The notes under the pieces are model-generated. The model saw only the letters and a program-made list of their open reading frames with translations. It ran no database searches and was not told the DNA's origin. From Acidobacteriota bacterium (GTDB taxonomy: Bacteria; Acidobacteriota; Holophagae; Thermotomaculales; Thermotomaculaceae), in NCBI GenBank assembly GCA_027038695.1, contig JALWHA010000243.1, forward strand, positions 1 through 27,868: DNA of 27,868 nucleotides, read 5' to 3'. Positions 1 to 8,717 of the stretch are shown here, piece by piece. Every line of letters begins with the position of its first letter. Positions within the stretch are counted from its first letter, which is position 1. The position numbers were made by a program, and so were the translations under genes.

Positions 1-2493
1 GCGGCAACTCAACTTGAAAAGATTGATATGATTGACTTTGCCGATGCCGTTGTTTTGAACAAGTTTGACAGAAGGGGAAGCGAAGACGCTTTAAGGGATA
101 TAAGGAAACAGTACAGGCGTGCACATCAATTATGGGACGCTAAAGACGAGGAGTTGCCTGTTTTCCCGACAATTGCAAGCAAGTTTAACGATAAAGGGGT
201 TAACACATTTTACAATCATTTAATGAAGGTTTTAAACGATAAAACAGGCTCAAACTTTAATGTTAAAGAGCCTTTGAGGTTTGAATACCCTGAAAAGAAT
301 TACATTATTCCGCCTGAAAGGGTAAGGTATTTAAGCGAGATTTCAGACGAGATTGAGAAGTATGACAGAATGGTTGAGGAGCAGAGCGATTACGCATCAA
401 GGCTTTACGGCTTGATAAAGACAAAGGAAACCCTGACAAAGCCTTCCCTTTTTGACACTTCCGGAAGCATAAAGAGTTTTAATGTAAAAGACGGCAAAAG
501 CGAGGTTGAGTTAGGAAGGTTTAAGCCTGAAGAAAAGGTTATTGAAGAGATTGATAAGGCAATAGAGTCTTTAAAGAGAAGGATTTATCCGGAATATTTA
601 AAAGAACTTGAGGAATGGGAAGATTTCAAAAGCCTTTACAAACAGGACAAACTCATAACAAAGGTAAGGGATAAGGAGATTGTAAACGAACTTTACACAG
701 AATCCCTGTCAGGCACAAAGATTCCTAAAATCTCCCTTCCAAAATATAAAGACTGGGGGGATATCTTAAAGTGGAAGTTAAGGGAGAATGTTCCCGGGAT
801 GTTTCCCTTTACAGCGGGGGTTTTCCCTTTTAAGAGAAAGGGGGAAGACCCGACAAGGATGTTTGCGGGAGAGGGAACGCCAGAAAGGACAAACAGAAGG
901 TTTCATTACCTTTCACAAGGTCAGCCTTTTGCAAGGCTTTCAACAGCGTTTGATTCGGTTACCCTTTACGGTTATGACCCTGATACAAGGCCTGATATTT
1001 ACGGAAAAATAGGCAATTCAGGTGTTTCAATTGCGACAATTGACGATATGAAAAAACTTTACTGCGGCTTTGATTTGTGCGATCCGAAAACATCTGTTTC
1101 AATGACAATTAACGGGCCTGCGCCTATGATGCTTGCAATGTTTTTCAACACTGCGATAGACCAGCAGGTTGAAAAGTATTTAAGGGATACAGGCAGGATA
1201 AAAGAGGCTGAAAAGGTTAAGGAAAAGTACTTTAAGGAAAGGGGAGTGAGGCCGCCTGAATACAGGGGCAAAGACAACCCTCAAGGAGACAGGGCTTTCG
1301 GGCTTTTTACACTGGGAATTCCAGGCTATGAACTTGTTGACAGGGAGACTTATGAAAAGATAAGGGACTGCACCTTAAATATGGTAAGGGGCACGGTTCA
1401 GGCTGATATCTTAAAGGAAGACCAGGCGCAGAATACCTGTATTTTTTCAACAGAGTTTGCTTTGAAGATGATGGGGGATATTCAGAAGTTTTTTATTGAA
1501 AAGAATGTGAGAAATTATTACTCTGTTTCAATTTCAGGCTACCACATTGCGGAAGCGGGGGCTAACCCTATAACGCAGTTGGCGTTTACCCTTGCAAACG
1601 GCTTTACCTATGTTGAATACTACCTTTCAAGGGGAATGGATATAAACGACTTTGCAAGGAATTTCTCATTTTTCTTCTCAAACGGTTTAGACCCTGAATA
1701 CTCGGTAATAGGCAGGGTTGCAAGGAGAATCTGGGCTATTGCGATGAAGTACAAGTACGGCGCAAATGAGAGAAGCCAGAAATTGAAGTACCATATACAG
1801 ACTTCGGGAAGGTCTCTACACGCGCAGGAGATTGACTTCAATGACATCAGGACAACTTTGCAGGCCTTGATTGCCATTTACGATAACTGCAACTCATTGC
1901 ACACAAACGCTTACGACGAGGCAATCACCACCCCGACTGAGGAATCGGTTAGAAGGGCTCTTGCAATTCAGTTGATTATAAACAGAGAGTTTGGAATGAC
2001 TAAAAACGAAAACCCATTGCAGGGCTCTTTTATAATTGAAGAGTTGACAGACCTTGTTCAGGAAGCGGTTTTAATGGAGTTTAGAAGGATAAGCGAAAGG
2101 GGCGGTGTTTTAGGGGCAATGGAGACAATGTACCAGAGAGGCAAGATTCAGGAAGAGTCTATGTACTACGAGTATTTGAAACATACAGGCAAACTACCAA
2201 TAATTGGGGTGAATACATTTGAAAGGCCGCCTCACTTAAAGGGGTTGGAAAAGCAGCCTGCCGAGTTAATAAGGTCAACAGAGGAAGAAAAGAAACAGCA
2301 GATTGAAAATTTAAAACTATTTCACGAGAGAAACAAAAAAGAAGCGCCAGAATATTTAAAAAGGATAAGGGAAGCGGCTATAAACAACGAAAACACATTC
2401 AAGGTTTTGATGGATGCTGTGAATTACTGCTCTTTAGGTCAGATTACTCAGGAACTTTTCAGTGTAGGCGGACAGTACAGGAGAAATATGTAA
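1..2493 (+). CDS. icmF: Fused isobutyryl-CoA mutase IcmF, C-terminal part (5' truncated by window edge)
   Basis: The reading frame is open from base 1 (830 codons seen), so this is the 3' part of a gene that begins upstream. IcmF proteins are about 1,090 residues: a B12-binding domain, a MeaB-like GTPase chaperone domain, a linker and a mutase barrel. The visible part starts near the end of the GTPase domain, with the guanine-specificity motif NKFD at 58-69. It continues through the linker into the substrate-binding (beta/alpha)8 barrel from about base 890. At the position of the methylmalonyl-CoA mutase arginine (segment KEDQAQNTC) there is Gln, codon 1429-1431. Gln is known for isobutyryl-CoA mutases, so the likely reaction is isobutyryl-CoA to n-butyryl-CoA with adenosylcobalamin. 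The pivalyl/isovaleryl-CoA variant is not excluded. The stop codon abuts the next gene, and an AGGAGA ribosome site for that gene lies inside icmF. Confidence 0.93.
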   Translation, partial: AATQLEKIDMIDFADAVVLNKFDRRGSEDALRDIRKQYRRAHQLWDAKDEELPVFPTIASKFNDKGVNTFYNHLMKVLNDKTGSNFNVKEPLRFEYPEKNYIIPPERVRYLSEISDEIEKYDRMVEEQSDYASRLYGLIKTKETLTKPSLFDTSGSIKSFNVKDGKSEVELGRFKPEEKVIEEIDKAIESLKRRIYPEYLKELEEWEDFKSLYKQDKLITKVRDKEIVNELYTESLSGTKIPKISLPKYKDWGDILKWKLRENVPGMFPFTAGVFPFKRKGEDPTRMFAGEGTPERTNRRFHYLSQGQPFARLSTAFDSVTLYGYDPDTRPDIYGKIGNSGVSIATIDDMKKLYCGFDLCDPKTSVSMTINGPAPMMLAMFFNTAIDQQVEKYLRDTGRIKEAEKVKEKYFKERGVRPPEYRGKDNPQGDRAFGLFTLGIPGYELVDRETYEKIRDCTLNMVRGTVQADILKEDQAQNTCIFSTEFALKMMGDIQKFFIEKNVRNYYSVSISGYHIAEAGANPITQLAFTLANGFTYVEYYLSRGMDINDFARNFSFFFSNGLDPEYSVIGRVARRIWAIAMKYKYGANERSQKLKYHIQTSGRSLHAQEIDFNDIRTTLQALIAIYDNCNSLHTNAYDEAITTPTEESVRRALAIQLIINREFGMTKNENPLQGSFIIEELTDLVQEAVLMEFRRISERGGVLGAMETMYQRGKIQEESMYYEYLKHTGKLPIIGVNTFERPPHLKGLEKQPAELIRSTEEEKKQQIENLKLFHERNKKEAPEYLKRIREAAINNENTFKVLMDAVNYCSLGQITQELFSVGGQYRRNM

Positions 2494-3144
2494 ATGAAAA
2501 AAAATACGGGAATTACCCTTTTTATAAATAACTTTTTAGGTGTAAATCTTCCTGTTTTATTTGAAATTATGGAAGAGATTTCCGCTTTTGAAATTGTTAA
2601 AAAAAAGCGTCACCTTTTTTTTGAGGGAGATAAGGGGGAAAATTTCTATTTTTTGATTAGCGGTAAGATAAAACTCTTTAAAATCTCTCCAGTAGGGAAA
2701 GATGTGGTTGTTAAAATTGTAACTCCCGGAGAGATCTTTGCTGAAATCATTATTATTGAGGATCAATATCCTGTTAACGCTCTTGCGCTTGAAGAGAGTA
2801 ATCTTTTAAAGATTAACGGCAAGAAATTTCTTAAGTTTATTACAAGCAATAGTGAGTTAAATAAAAAATTTATGTTTATCCTTTTACAGAGGATTAAAAC
2901 ATTGCTTTCAAGGCTTGAGATCGTAGGCACCGAAAATGTGGAAGAAAGGCTAATCCATTACTTGAGCGATTTAGCGGTTAAGCATGGAGACGAATTTGAG
3001 TTGCCTATTTCTAAAGGGGAATTAGCGTCACTTTTATTTACTTCTCCTGAAACAATTTCAAGAACTTTTGCACGTTTAAAGGAAAAGGGCCTAATTGATG
3101 TTTGCGGTAAAAAAATTATAGTAAAAAATTTGACAGATTCTTAA
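2494..3144 (+). CDS. Crp/Fnr-family transcriptional regulator
   Basis: 216 residues, the usual Crp/Fnr length. An N-terminal cyclic-nucleotide-binding-type beta-roll spans about residues 22-115, then a dimer helix and a winged HTH. The recognition helix is at about 184-199 (SPETISRTFARLKEKG). Its Glu186, Ser189 and Arg190 match the E--SR pattern of FNR, which reads TTGAT half-sites. The phosphate-binding loop (residues 80-101, GEIFAEI...) lacks the Arg that CRP uses for cAMP, and the only Cys is residue 204. Neither cAMP binding nor an FNR-type Fe-S cluster is therefore supported and the effector is unknown. The ATG directly follows the icmF stop codon with AGGAGA at 2479-2484, so it is probably translationally coupled to icmF and may respond to the same metabolic state. 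Confidence 0.9.
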   Translation: MKKNTGITLFINNFLGVNLPVLFEIMEEISAFEIVKKKRHLFFEGDKGENFYFLISGKIKLFKISPVGKDVVVKIVTPGEIFAEIIIIEDQYPVNALALEESNLLKINGKKFLKFITSNSELNKKFMFILLQRIKTLLSRLEIVGTENVEERLIHYLSDLAVKHGDEFELPISKGELASLLFTSPETISRTFARLKEKGLIDVCGKKIIVKNLTDS

Positions 3145-3153
3145 GTTTTATAT

Positions 3154-3181
3154 TTGATTTTTTAACAAAAAAGATTATATT
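3154..3181 (+). promoter_or_regulatory. Candidate promoter for the LamG/DUF6701 gene
   Basis: TTGATT at 3154-3159 and TATATT at 3176-3181 are separated by 16 bases, in the short gap between the regulator gene and the LamG gene. The region is very AT-rich, so chance matches are likely. The -35 overlaps an imperfect FNR-like half-site pair (TTGAT at 3154, AACAA at 3164). Confidence 0.35.
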
Positions 3182-3206
3182 TTTACATAAAGATGGAGGT
3201 TAGGGT

Positions 3207-6200
3207 TTGAAAAGGTTTATTGTATTTTTTTTCATATTTACCTCAAGCATATTATTTGCGCAGACTTATTTTTACGATGATACAGTTCCCTTCAATTGGA
3301 TTGAGATAAAAGATACGGGGACTCAGGTTTCATGGGATAATAATTGTACTTCTTATAATAATGATGATGACAAAGTTGTTGTCAATATCGGCTTCACCTT
3401 TTATTTCGGTTCTAATACGTATAATCAAGTATCAATAATGACTAACGGGCTTCTACAGTTTGGAAGCGATACCGGGTTGCACAGGTACTATAACAATCAA
3501 TGTATGCCTGTAAGTTCCAATCCCCCTTCGTATTCAGGTTGCAATACCGATCAGCCTGACCTTTATATTGCTCCTTACTGGGATGATTTAAACAACAATC
3601 CTGGGGGTAAGGTTTACTATCAAACATTAGGTACTGCTCCAAACAGGATCTTTGTAGTGGAATGGTATCAAATTCCTCATTATTACAATTCAGGACAATA
3701 TACTTTTGAGGTTATTTTGTACGAAAGAAATGGTGATATAAAATTTCAATACAATTCAAGCAGCACAGACGGCTCTAATGCGACTATAGGAGTGGAATTA
3801 AATGATTCAGATTATACTGAATATTCTTGTAATTCCAATTCTGTGTCAAGCGGCACAGCAATTCGTTTTTATAATACAGAGTTTCCTATTGCAAATTATT
3901 ACTTTGATGAGTGTTACCCTGAAAATGGAATTGCAACTATTGTTGACCACACCGGCAGGGGGTTTAACGGAATTCCAAATGATGCAACTACTGTAAATGA
4001 CGCGATTTTGTGTAATAGCATTGATTTTACCGAAGATTCTATCCATGATAATGTAAAATTGCCTGGAAAAATTATCAGAGGAACAGACGCTATATCCGTG
4101 TCATTCTGGATTAAAACAACCTATACCGGTCATCAGGCTATTGTTTCTGGAGAAAGTGCATCTCAGGATAATGAATTTTTAATTTTCTTTACAAGTGATA
4201 CAAGGCTATATGTTTTTATAAAAGGTTCAAGGAGAAGATTTGACATAGATAGTATTGCAGACAATCAATGGCACCATTTTGTTGTTACCAGGAGTGGGAA
4301 AAGAGTAAGAGTTTATATGGATGGTTCTCAGGTAGGGAGCTGGAATAGGGCTCCCACAGGTGCTCTTAATATTGATGAAAACGGGTTGTATATCGGGCAG
4401 GAACAGGATTCGGTAGGAGGTAATTTTGATATAAATCAGGATTGTCAGGGCTATGTTGATGAATTGATATTCTGGAGAAAGGTTTTGTCTGCTTCCGATG
4501 TTCAGGATATTTATGACAATCAAAGTGCAGGTAAAAATTATGATGGAACTTCAAGGGATTGCAATAATTGTAATCCTAATGGTGAGTGGAGGCTTGATGA
4601 ATGTGAATGGAATGGAACAACAGGGGAAGTAACCGATTCTTCAGGCAACAACCTTAATGGAACTGCTAAAGGGGATAATTCAGATGGAAGGGTTGCTGAG
4701 GTTTATAATGGCCAGTTTATATGCAGAAGTGCTCATTTTAGAGGGTGGGGATATAACCAGGGAGGTAGTTATTATCAGGCTAAATACTATATGGAAATTC
4801 CTGATAATGATCTTTTGTCCCCCCTTGATACGGATAAAACAATGACTATAATGGTGTGGTTTAAAACAACAGCAAATTCAGGGACTATACTTTCCAAGGC
4901 AGGTTCAAACAGGGAATACAGGGTTTATGTTGACAACGGAGACTTAAAGGTTGATTTTTACAATAATTACAACTCTAATTTTTCAACTACAATAAGTACT
5001 GGGGTAAATGATGGTTCGTGGCACTTTTTTGCGGTAAATGCAAAACTGACAGGTTCTGCCGGTTCTTACACTTTAATTGTAAAACCTTATTTTGATGGAA
5101 ATCCCGGTTCAGTATCAACCTTTACAAATTTTCACGATTATTCCAATACTGATTCTCCTCTTTATATAGGAGCAATGAGCTGGTCAGACGGAAGTACCAA
5201 TAATTATTTTAATGGTTATGTGGATGAAGTAAAAATATTTAAATTTTTTATGAATGATAAAGCGCTGAATAATATCTATCAAAATGAGCAAAGCGGATAC
5301 AACTATGATGGCAGTGAAAGGGTATGTGTTCCCTGCAGGGCTATTGCAGACTGGAGAATGGACGAATGTCTGTGGAATGGTAGTTCAGGGGAAATTGTGG
5401 ATAGTACCGGCCACGGCTATGACGGCACTGCATACAACGGGGCAAATACCTCTGACGACAGTGAGTTATGCAGGTCCGGTTACTTTGATAACTCATCTGG
5501 GGATGTTCAATACGGAATGGTCCCAGATTCAGATAAATTAAGCCCTCATGCCTTTTCTAATGGAGAAATGACTTTAATGGCATGGGTAAAGGTTCTCTCA
5601 TATCCTGATTCAAGTGAACAGGGTAGGGTACCTATAGTTGCAAAGGGGGATGATGGTAATTGGGAGTATGCATTGTATATTTATGACTGGCATGCCGTAG
5701 GTTTTACAATGTGGAATTTATCAGGTGGCGGTTACGGAGAACCTGCAGGGGGAAGTATTCCTTTAAACGAGTGGCATCATATAACTGGTGTTGTGAAAAA
5801 AGGGCAATATGTCAGAATTTATATGGATGGTAATTTGGTTGATGAAGAGACAAACCTGTCCGGGACTACCGGTAACGGCACTTCTCCTTTATACTTTGCA
5901 AGAAGGGGTACAGGGAACCATTATTTTAACGGCTATATTGACGAGGTAAAGCTCTTTGCAAGGGCTTTAAGCCAATCGCAAATTCAGGAGATTATTAACA
6001 GAGAAGAGTCCCAGTATAATTTTAACGGCACTTCAAGAACCTGTAATACCTGTTCAAATGTTGCATACATAGAGATAACCCATGACGGGAATGGCATTGT
6101 GTGTTATCCGGAGAGAATACATATAAGGCTGTGTGATTCAGGGGGGAATACTATTACCAATTATTTAGGAACTATTACACTTACAACATCAACCAATCAT

Positions 6201-7958
6201 GGAACCTGGTACACATCCTATTCAGGTGTTTCAAATGATGACCCTCCTCAAGGTACATTGACGGACAGTACCTCTGACGACGGACAGGCTACCTATCAAT
6301 TTGTTTCAGGGGACGGCGGAGAAGTAACTTTATTTTTGAGGGATACTCATATAGAGTCTCTAACTATTTATGCGACAGACGGTACCGCCGATTCGACGGG
6401 GCATGACAGCGGTACCCTTGTGTTTAAGGCTTCTGGTTTTGTCTTTGATTCAATAGCAAACCAGATTTCAGGAAAAGACTTTTCGGTAACTGTTAAAGCG
6501 ATAGGACAGGACCCTCAGACAGGGGATTGTACTATACTTGATTACGATGGAACAAAAACAATAACCGCTTCTTTGATCTATAATAACCCGTCGTCTGGGA
6601 GTACAAATATACTGATTAATGGAACATCCGTTTCATCTTCAGGTACCAATATCTCTCTGAATTTTTCAAACGGAGAGTGTACATTTACCGCCAATTACGC
6701 AGATGCAGGGCAGATATCGTTAAAATTTGAGGATACTTCCGAGGATATAACCGGGAATAGCAATCTATTTGTTGTTAAACCCTTCGGGTTTTATGTTTCG
6801 GCAACGGGAAATCCTGGTGCTTCTGATGCAAGCGGTGCTGTATTTAAAAAGGCGGGAGAGCAGTTTGAGTTAATTGTAAAAGCGGTGAACTGGCAGAGCG
6901 CGGACGATTCGGATAACGACGGAGTGCCTGACAGCGGAGCGGATCTATCAGATAATTCGGTAACTCCCAATTTTTCCGATTCGGTTGATTTAACATCTAC
7001 TCTTGTAGCACCCTCAGGCGGTTCAAACGGTAGTTTAAGCCCTACTTCCATAAGTTTATCTGGCGGGCAGGGTAGCGATTCAACAATGGCTTTTACCGAG
7101 GTTGGGATAATAAAGATTACCGCTACCGATAACGACTATTTAGGTGCGGGGAGCATAAGCGGTGATTCCGGGAATATAGGCAGGTTTATCCCTAATGCCT
7201 TCAGGTTTGATAGCAATACTGAAAATCCTGCATGCAGTTCGATTTTTACATACGGAGGACAGAGTTTTACCGTTGATGTTTCAATGTCGGCTATTAATAC
7301 AAACGGTGATGTTACTCAGAATTATACCGGAAGTTTTGCAAAATTAATATTTTCGGATTTATCCTTTGACGCTATGGTTAATGCTTCCACAAACGGAGAC
7401 GGGACATTAACGGTTAATTCCACAACAGTTTCTTTTACTAACGGCACATCAAGTTTTACCTTGCCGTGCAGTTATAATTGGAGTTCCGAACACAATCCTG
7501 AAAATATTTCAATTAAGATCACGGCGACTGACAGCGATAATGTCACCGGCAACGGCATGTCAAATTATGTCCCCTTTAGGTACGGCAGGTTGAGAATAGA
7601 GAACGGTTATGCACCTTCCGCTGATCAAAGTTTAACTTTAAATGTGTATGCTGAATATTATAAAGACGGGGAATATATTTTAAACGATGACGACAGTTGT
7701 ACAACCTATACCGATAGTGATGTTTCCCTATCAAATTACACAGGCAATTTAAACAGTGGAGAAACTTCTATAGCGAACTATTCAACCATAACTAGCGGCG
7801 AGGGATCTCTGACGCTTTCTGCCCCCGGGGTAGGCAACGAGGGAAGTGTTGATTTGATCTTTACCGCTCCGTCATATATGCATTTTGCTTCAGGAAGGGC
7901 TACTTTCGGGATATACAGGGGGAACGACGATATTATTTCGTGGGAGGAGGTATTTTGA
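3207..7958 (+). CDS. Large secreted LamG-repeat protein with MshQ-like DUF6701 C-terminus
   Basis: 1583 residues. The start is TTG at 3207, with GGAGG at 3195-3199, followed by a Sec signal peptide ending near FAQ (residues 17-19). Residues about 20-225 form a beta-rich module of a type common in adhesin-like proteins. Three concanavalin/LamG-like modules follow, starting near residues 229, 459 and 714. Each opens with a W/Y-x(2-3)-DEC-type motif and a DxTGxGxxG-like stretch, and ends with NYDG(T/S)-x-R-x-Cx2C (Cys pairs 452/455, 707/710, 946/949). Residues about 950-1583 resemble the MSHA biogenesis protein MshQ/DUF6701 region, including a DDDSCT motif and the terminal GRATFGIYRGNDDIISWEEV. 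MshQ is associated with MSHA-type IV pili, but no pilin or pilus assembly gene is seen nearby, so pilus-linked adhesin or free surface protein are both possible. The stop codon overlaps the start of the next small gene. Confidence 0.85.
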   Translation: MKRFIVFFFIFTSSILFAQTYFYDDTVPFNWIEIKDTGTQVSWDNNCTSYNNDDDKVVVNIGFTFYFGSNTYNQVSIMTNGLLQFGSDTGLHRYYNNQCMPVSSNPPSYSGCNTDQPDLYIAPYWDDLNNNPGGKVYYQTLGTAPNRIFVVEWYQIPHYYNSGQYTFEVILYERNGDIKFQYNSSSTDGSNATIGVELNDSDYTEYSCNSNSVSSGTAIRFYNTEFPIANYYFDECYPENGIATIVDHTGRGFNGIPNDATTVNDAILCNSIDFTEDSIHDNVKLPGKIIRGTDAISVSFWIKTTYTGHQAIVSGESASQDNEFLIFFTSDTRLYVFIKGSRRRFDIDSIADNQWHHFVVTRSGKRVRVYMDGSQVGSWNRAPTGALNIDENGLYIGQEQDSVGGNFDINQDCQGYVDELIFWRKVLSASDVQDIYDNQSAGKNYDGTSRDCNNCNPNGEWRLDECEWNGTTGEVTDSSGNNLNGTAKGDNSDGRVAEVYNGQFICRSAHFRGWGYNQGGSYYQAKYYMEIPDNDLLSPLDTDKTMTIMVWFKTTANSGTILSKAGSNREYRVYVDNGDLKVDFYNNYNSNFSTTISTGVNDGSWHFFAVNAKLTGSAGSYTLIVKPYFDGNPGSVSTFTNFHDYSNTDSPLYIGAMSWSDGSTNNYFNGYVDEVKIFKFFMNDKALNNIYQNEQSGYNYDGSERVCVPCRAIADWRMDECLWNGSSGEIVDSTGHGYDGTAYNGANTSDDSELCRSGYFDNSSGDVQYGMVPDSDKLSPHAFSNGEMTLMAWVKVLSYPDSSEQGRVPIVAKGDDGNWEYALYIYDWHAVGFTMWNLSGGGYGEPAGGSIPLNEWHHITGVVKKGQYVRIYMDGNLVDEETNLSGTTGNGTSPLYFARRGTGNHYFNGYIDEVKLFARALSQSQIQEIINREESQYNFNGTSRTCNTCSNVAYIEITHDGNGIVCYPERIHIRLCDSGGNTITNYLGTITLTTSTNHGTWYTSYSGVSNDDPPQGTLTDSTSDDGQATYQFVSGDGGEVTLFLRDTHIESLTIYATDGTADSTGHDSGTLVFKASGFVFDSIANQISGKDFSVTVKAIGQDPQTGDCTILDYDGTKTITASLIYNNPSSGSTNILINGTSVSSSGTNISLNFSNGECTFTANYADAGQISLKFEDTSEDITGNSNLFVVKPFGFYVSATGNPGASDASGAVFKKAGEQFELIVKAVNWQSADDSDNDGVPDSGADLSDNSVTPNFSDSVDLTSTLVAPSGGSNGSLSPTSISLSGGQGSDSTMAFTEVGIIKITATDNDYLGAGSISGDSGNIGRFIPNAFRFDSNTENPACSSIFTYGGQSFTVDVSMSAINTNGDVTQNYTGSFAKLIFSDLSFDAMVNASTNGDGTLTVNSTTVSFTNGTSSFTLPCSYNWSSEHNPENISIKITATDSDNVTGNGMSNYVPFRYGRLRIENGYAPSADQSLTLNVYAEYYKDGEYILNDDDSCTTYTDSDVSLSNYTGNLNSGETSIANYSTITSGEGSLTLSAPGVGNEGSVDLIFTAPSYMHFASGRATFGIYRGNDDIISWEEVF

Positions 7959-8149
7959 GAGAAATAAATTTTTGCGATCTTAGTTGTAAATATGCCTCCT
8001 TTCCTGATAATGCGGCTTTAGATGGAGCTTGCAGAAGAGAGATTTCTTTATTTTGCTTAAAATATAAAAGATTTGTGCCTAAAAACTCTGTTTGCTTAGA
8101 TTATAAAAAAGGTAGAAAAATTGAAAATAATAATTTAATCACCTATTGA
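7955..8149 (+). CDS. Small Cys-rich protein, unknown function
   Basis: I favour the TTG start at 7955, giving 64 residues. It overlaps the preceding stop as TTGA and has GGAGGAGG at 7943-7950. A GTG at 7940 would place that ribosome site inside the gene. There is no signal peptide or membrane segment. Five cysteines (7, 11, 26, 34, 47) give the spacing C-x3-C-x14-C-x7-C-x12-C, with a DGACRREISLFC core and KNSVC near the end. This resembles small metal-binding proteins of unknown role that I recall from delta-type bacteria, but I cannot name the family. Translation is probably coupled to the LamG/DUF6701 gene. The stop codon lies inside the -35 box of the spoVG promoter. Confidence 0.7.
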   Translation: MREINFCDLSCKYASFPDNAALDGACRREISLFCLKYKRFVPKNSVCLDYKKGRKIENNNLITY

Positions 8150-8173
8150 CAAAAATACTTTAATTGTTATAAT
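8146..8173 (+). promoter_or_regulatory. Near-consensus sigma70-type promoter for spoVG/prs operon
   Basis: A perfect TTGACA at 8146-8151 and a perfect TATAAT at 8168-8173 are separated by 16 bases. The predicted start near 8180 gives a leader of about 40 bases before the spoVG ATG. It is the best promoter match in the window and probably drives spoVG, tRNA-Gln, prs, rplY, pth and possibly hppA. Confidence 0.85.
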
Positions 8174-8221
8174 TTATTCGTTTTTGAGAAAAGTTTACTA
8201 AATATGGAGGTTCTTAAAATT

Positions 8222-8602
8222 ATGCAAGTTACAGAAGTTAAAATCACACCTGTTAATAACGTTAGCAAATTAAAAGGCTTTGCATCAGTGGTATTTGACA
8301 ATTGTTTTATTGTTACTGACATCAAGATTATTCAAACACCTAACGGCGCTTTTCTCTCAATGCCCAGTAAGAAGAGTAGAAATGGCAAATTTAGAGATGT
8401 TGCACATCCTTTAAATATGGATACAAGGTTGATGATTGAAAATAAAGTGTTTGAAGAGTTTGAAAAGGTTACTGGCGAAAAACTTGAAAGAAGGCAATCT
8501 GTTGATGTAAACGAAGAATCTCAGGTTGCGGAAGAGGTTGAGAAAGAAGAAGAAAAGGTTGACACATCCGATTTGTTAACCGCTAAAGAGTTTGGTTATT
8601 AA
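8222..8602 (+). CDS. spoVG: SpoVG-family nucleic-acid-binding regulator
   Basis: 126 residues from ATG 8222. The earlier ATG at 8204 is rejected because the GGAGG ribosome site (8206-8210) would lie in its first codons. Residues 1-85 carry the SpoVG core: MQVTEVKITPV, KLKGFASVVFDN, F-I-V-x-DIKII, and GAFLSMPSKKSRNGKFRD followed by the conserved HPL. An acidic Glu-rich tail makes up the last 35 residues or so. SpoVG was named for sporulation in Bacillus, but in non-sporulating bacteria it acts as a small DNA/RNA-binding regulator, and nothing here implies spores. It is the first gene after the strong promoter and is followed 15 bases later by tRNA-Gln. Confidence 0.93.
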   Translation: MQVTEVKITPVNNVSKLKGFASVVFDNCFIVTDIKIIQTPNGAFLSMPSKKSRNGKFRDVAHPLNMDTRLMIENKVFEEFEKVTGEKLERRQSVDVNEESQVAEEVEKEEEKVDTSDLLTAKEFGY

Positions 8603-8617
8603 ATAAAACTTTTGTGC

Positions 8618-8692
8618 TGGGGAGTAGCCAAGCGGTAAGGCAGCGGGTTTTGGTCCCGCCATTCGTGGGTTCGAGTCCTACCTCCCCAGCCA
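8618..8692 (+). tRNA. tRNA-Gln (anticodon TTG)
   Basis: 75 bases with the CCA end encoded. The acceptor stem TGGGGAG (8618-8624) pairs with CTCCCCA (8682-8688), then discriminator G and CCA. The anticodon stem GCGGG/CCCGC (8643-8647, 8655-8659) encloses the loop TTTTGGT with anticodon TTG at 8650-8652. The T arm is GTGGG-TTCGAGT-CCTAC. It sits between spoVG and prs with 15 and 25 bases of spacing, so it is probably processed from the same transcript. A tRNA-Gln just upstream of prs is an arrangement known in several delta-type bacteria. Confidence 0.97.
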
Positions 8693-8717
8693 TTTTAAAA
8701 AAATAAGAGAGTTTACT

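Noticed and set aside
788..1012. 74-codon frame inside icmF
   Set aside because: It overlaps the conserved mutase barrel in another frame and its product resembles nothing.
2497..2504. A8 tract at the start of the regulator gene as a phase-variation switch
   Set aside because: Runs of A after ATG are common in this AT-rich sequence (many genes start ATG AAA AAA), so there is no specific signal.
4227..4523. 98-codon open frame on the minus strand inside the LamG gene
   Set aside because: It lies opposite a clear LamG module, has no ribosome site and no recognisable protein pattern. It is a shadow of the real gene.
8204..8221. Earlier ATG start for spoVG
   Set aside because: It would put GGAGG in its own first codons; the ATG at 8222 begins the conserved SpoVG sequence.
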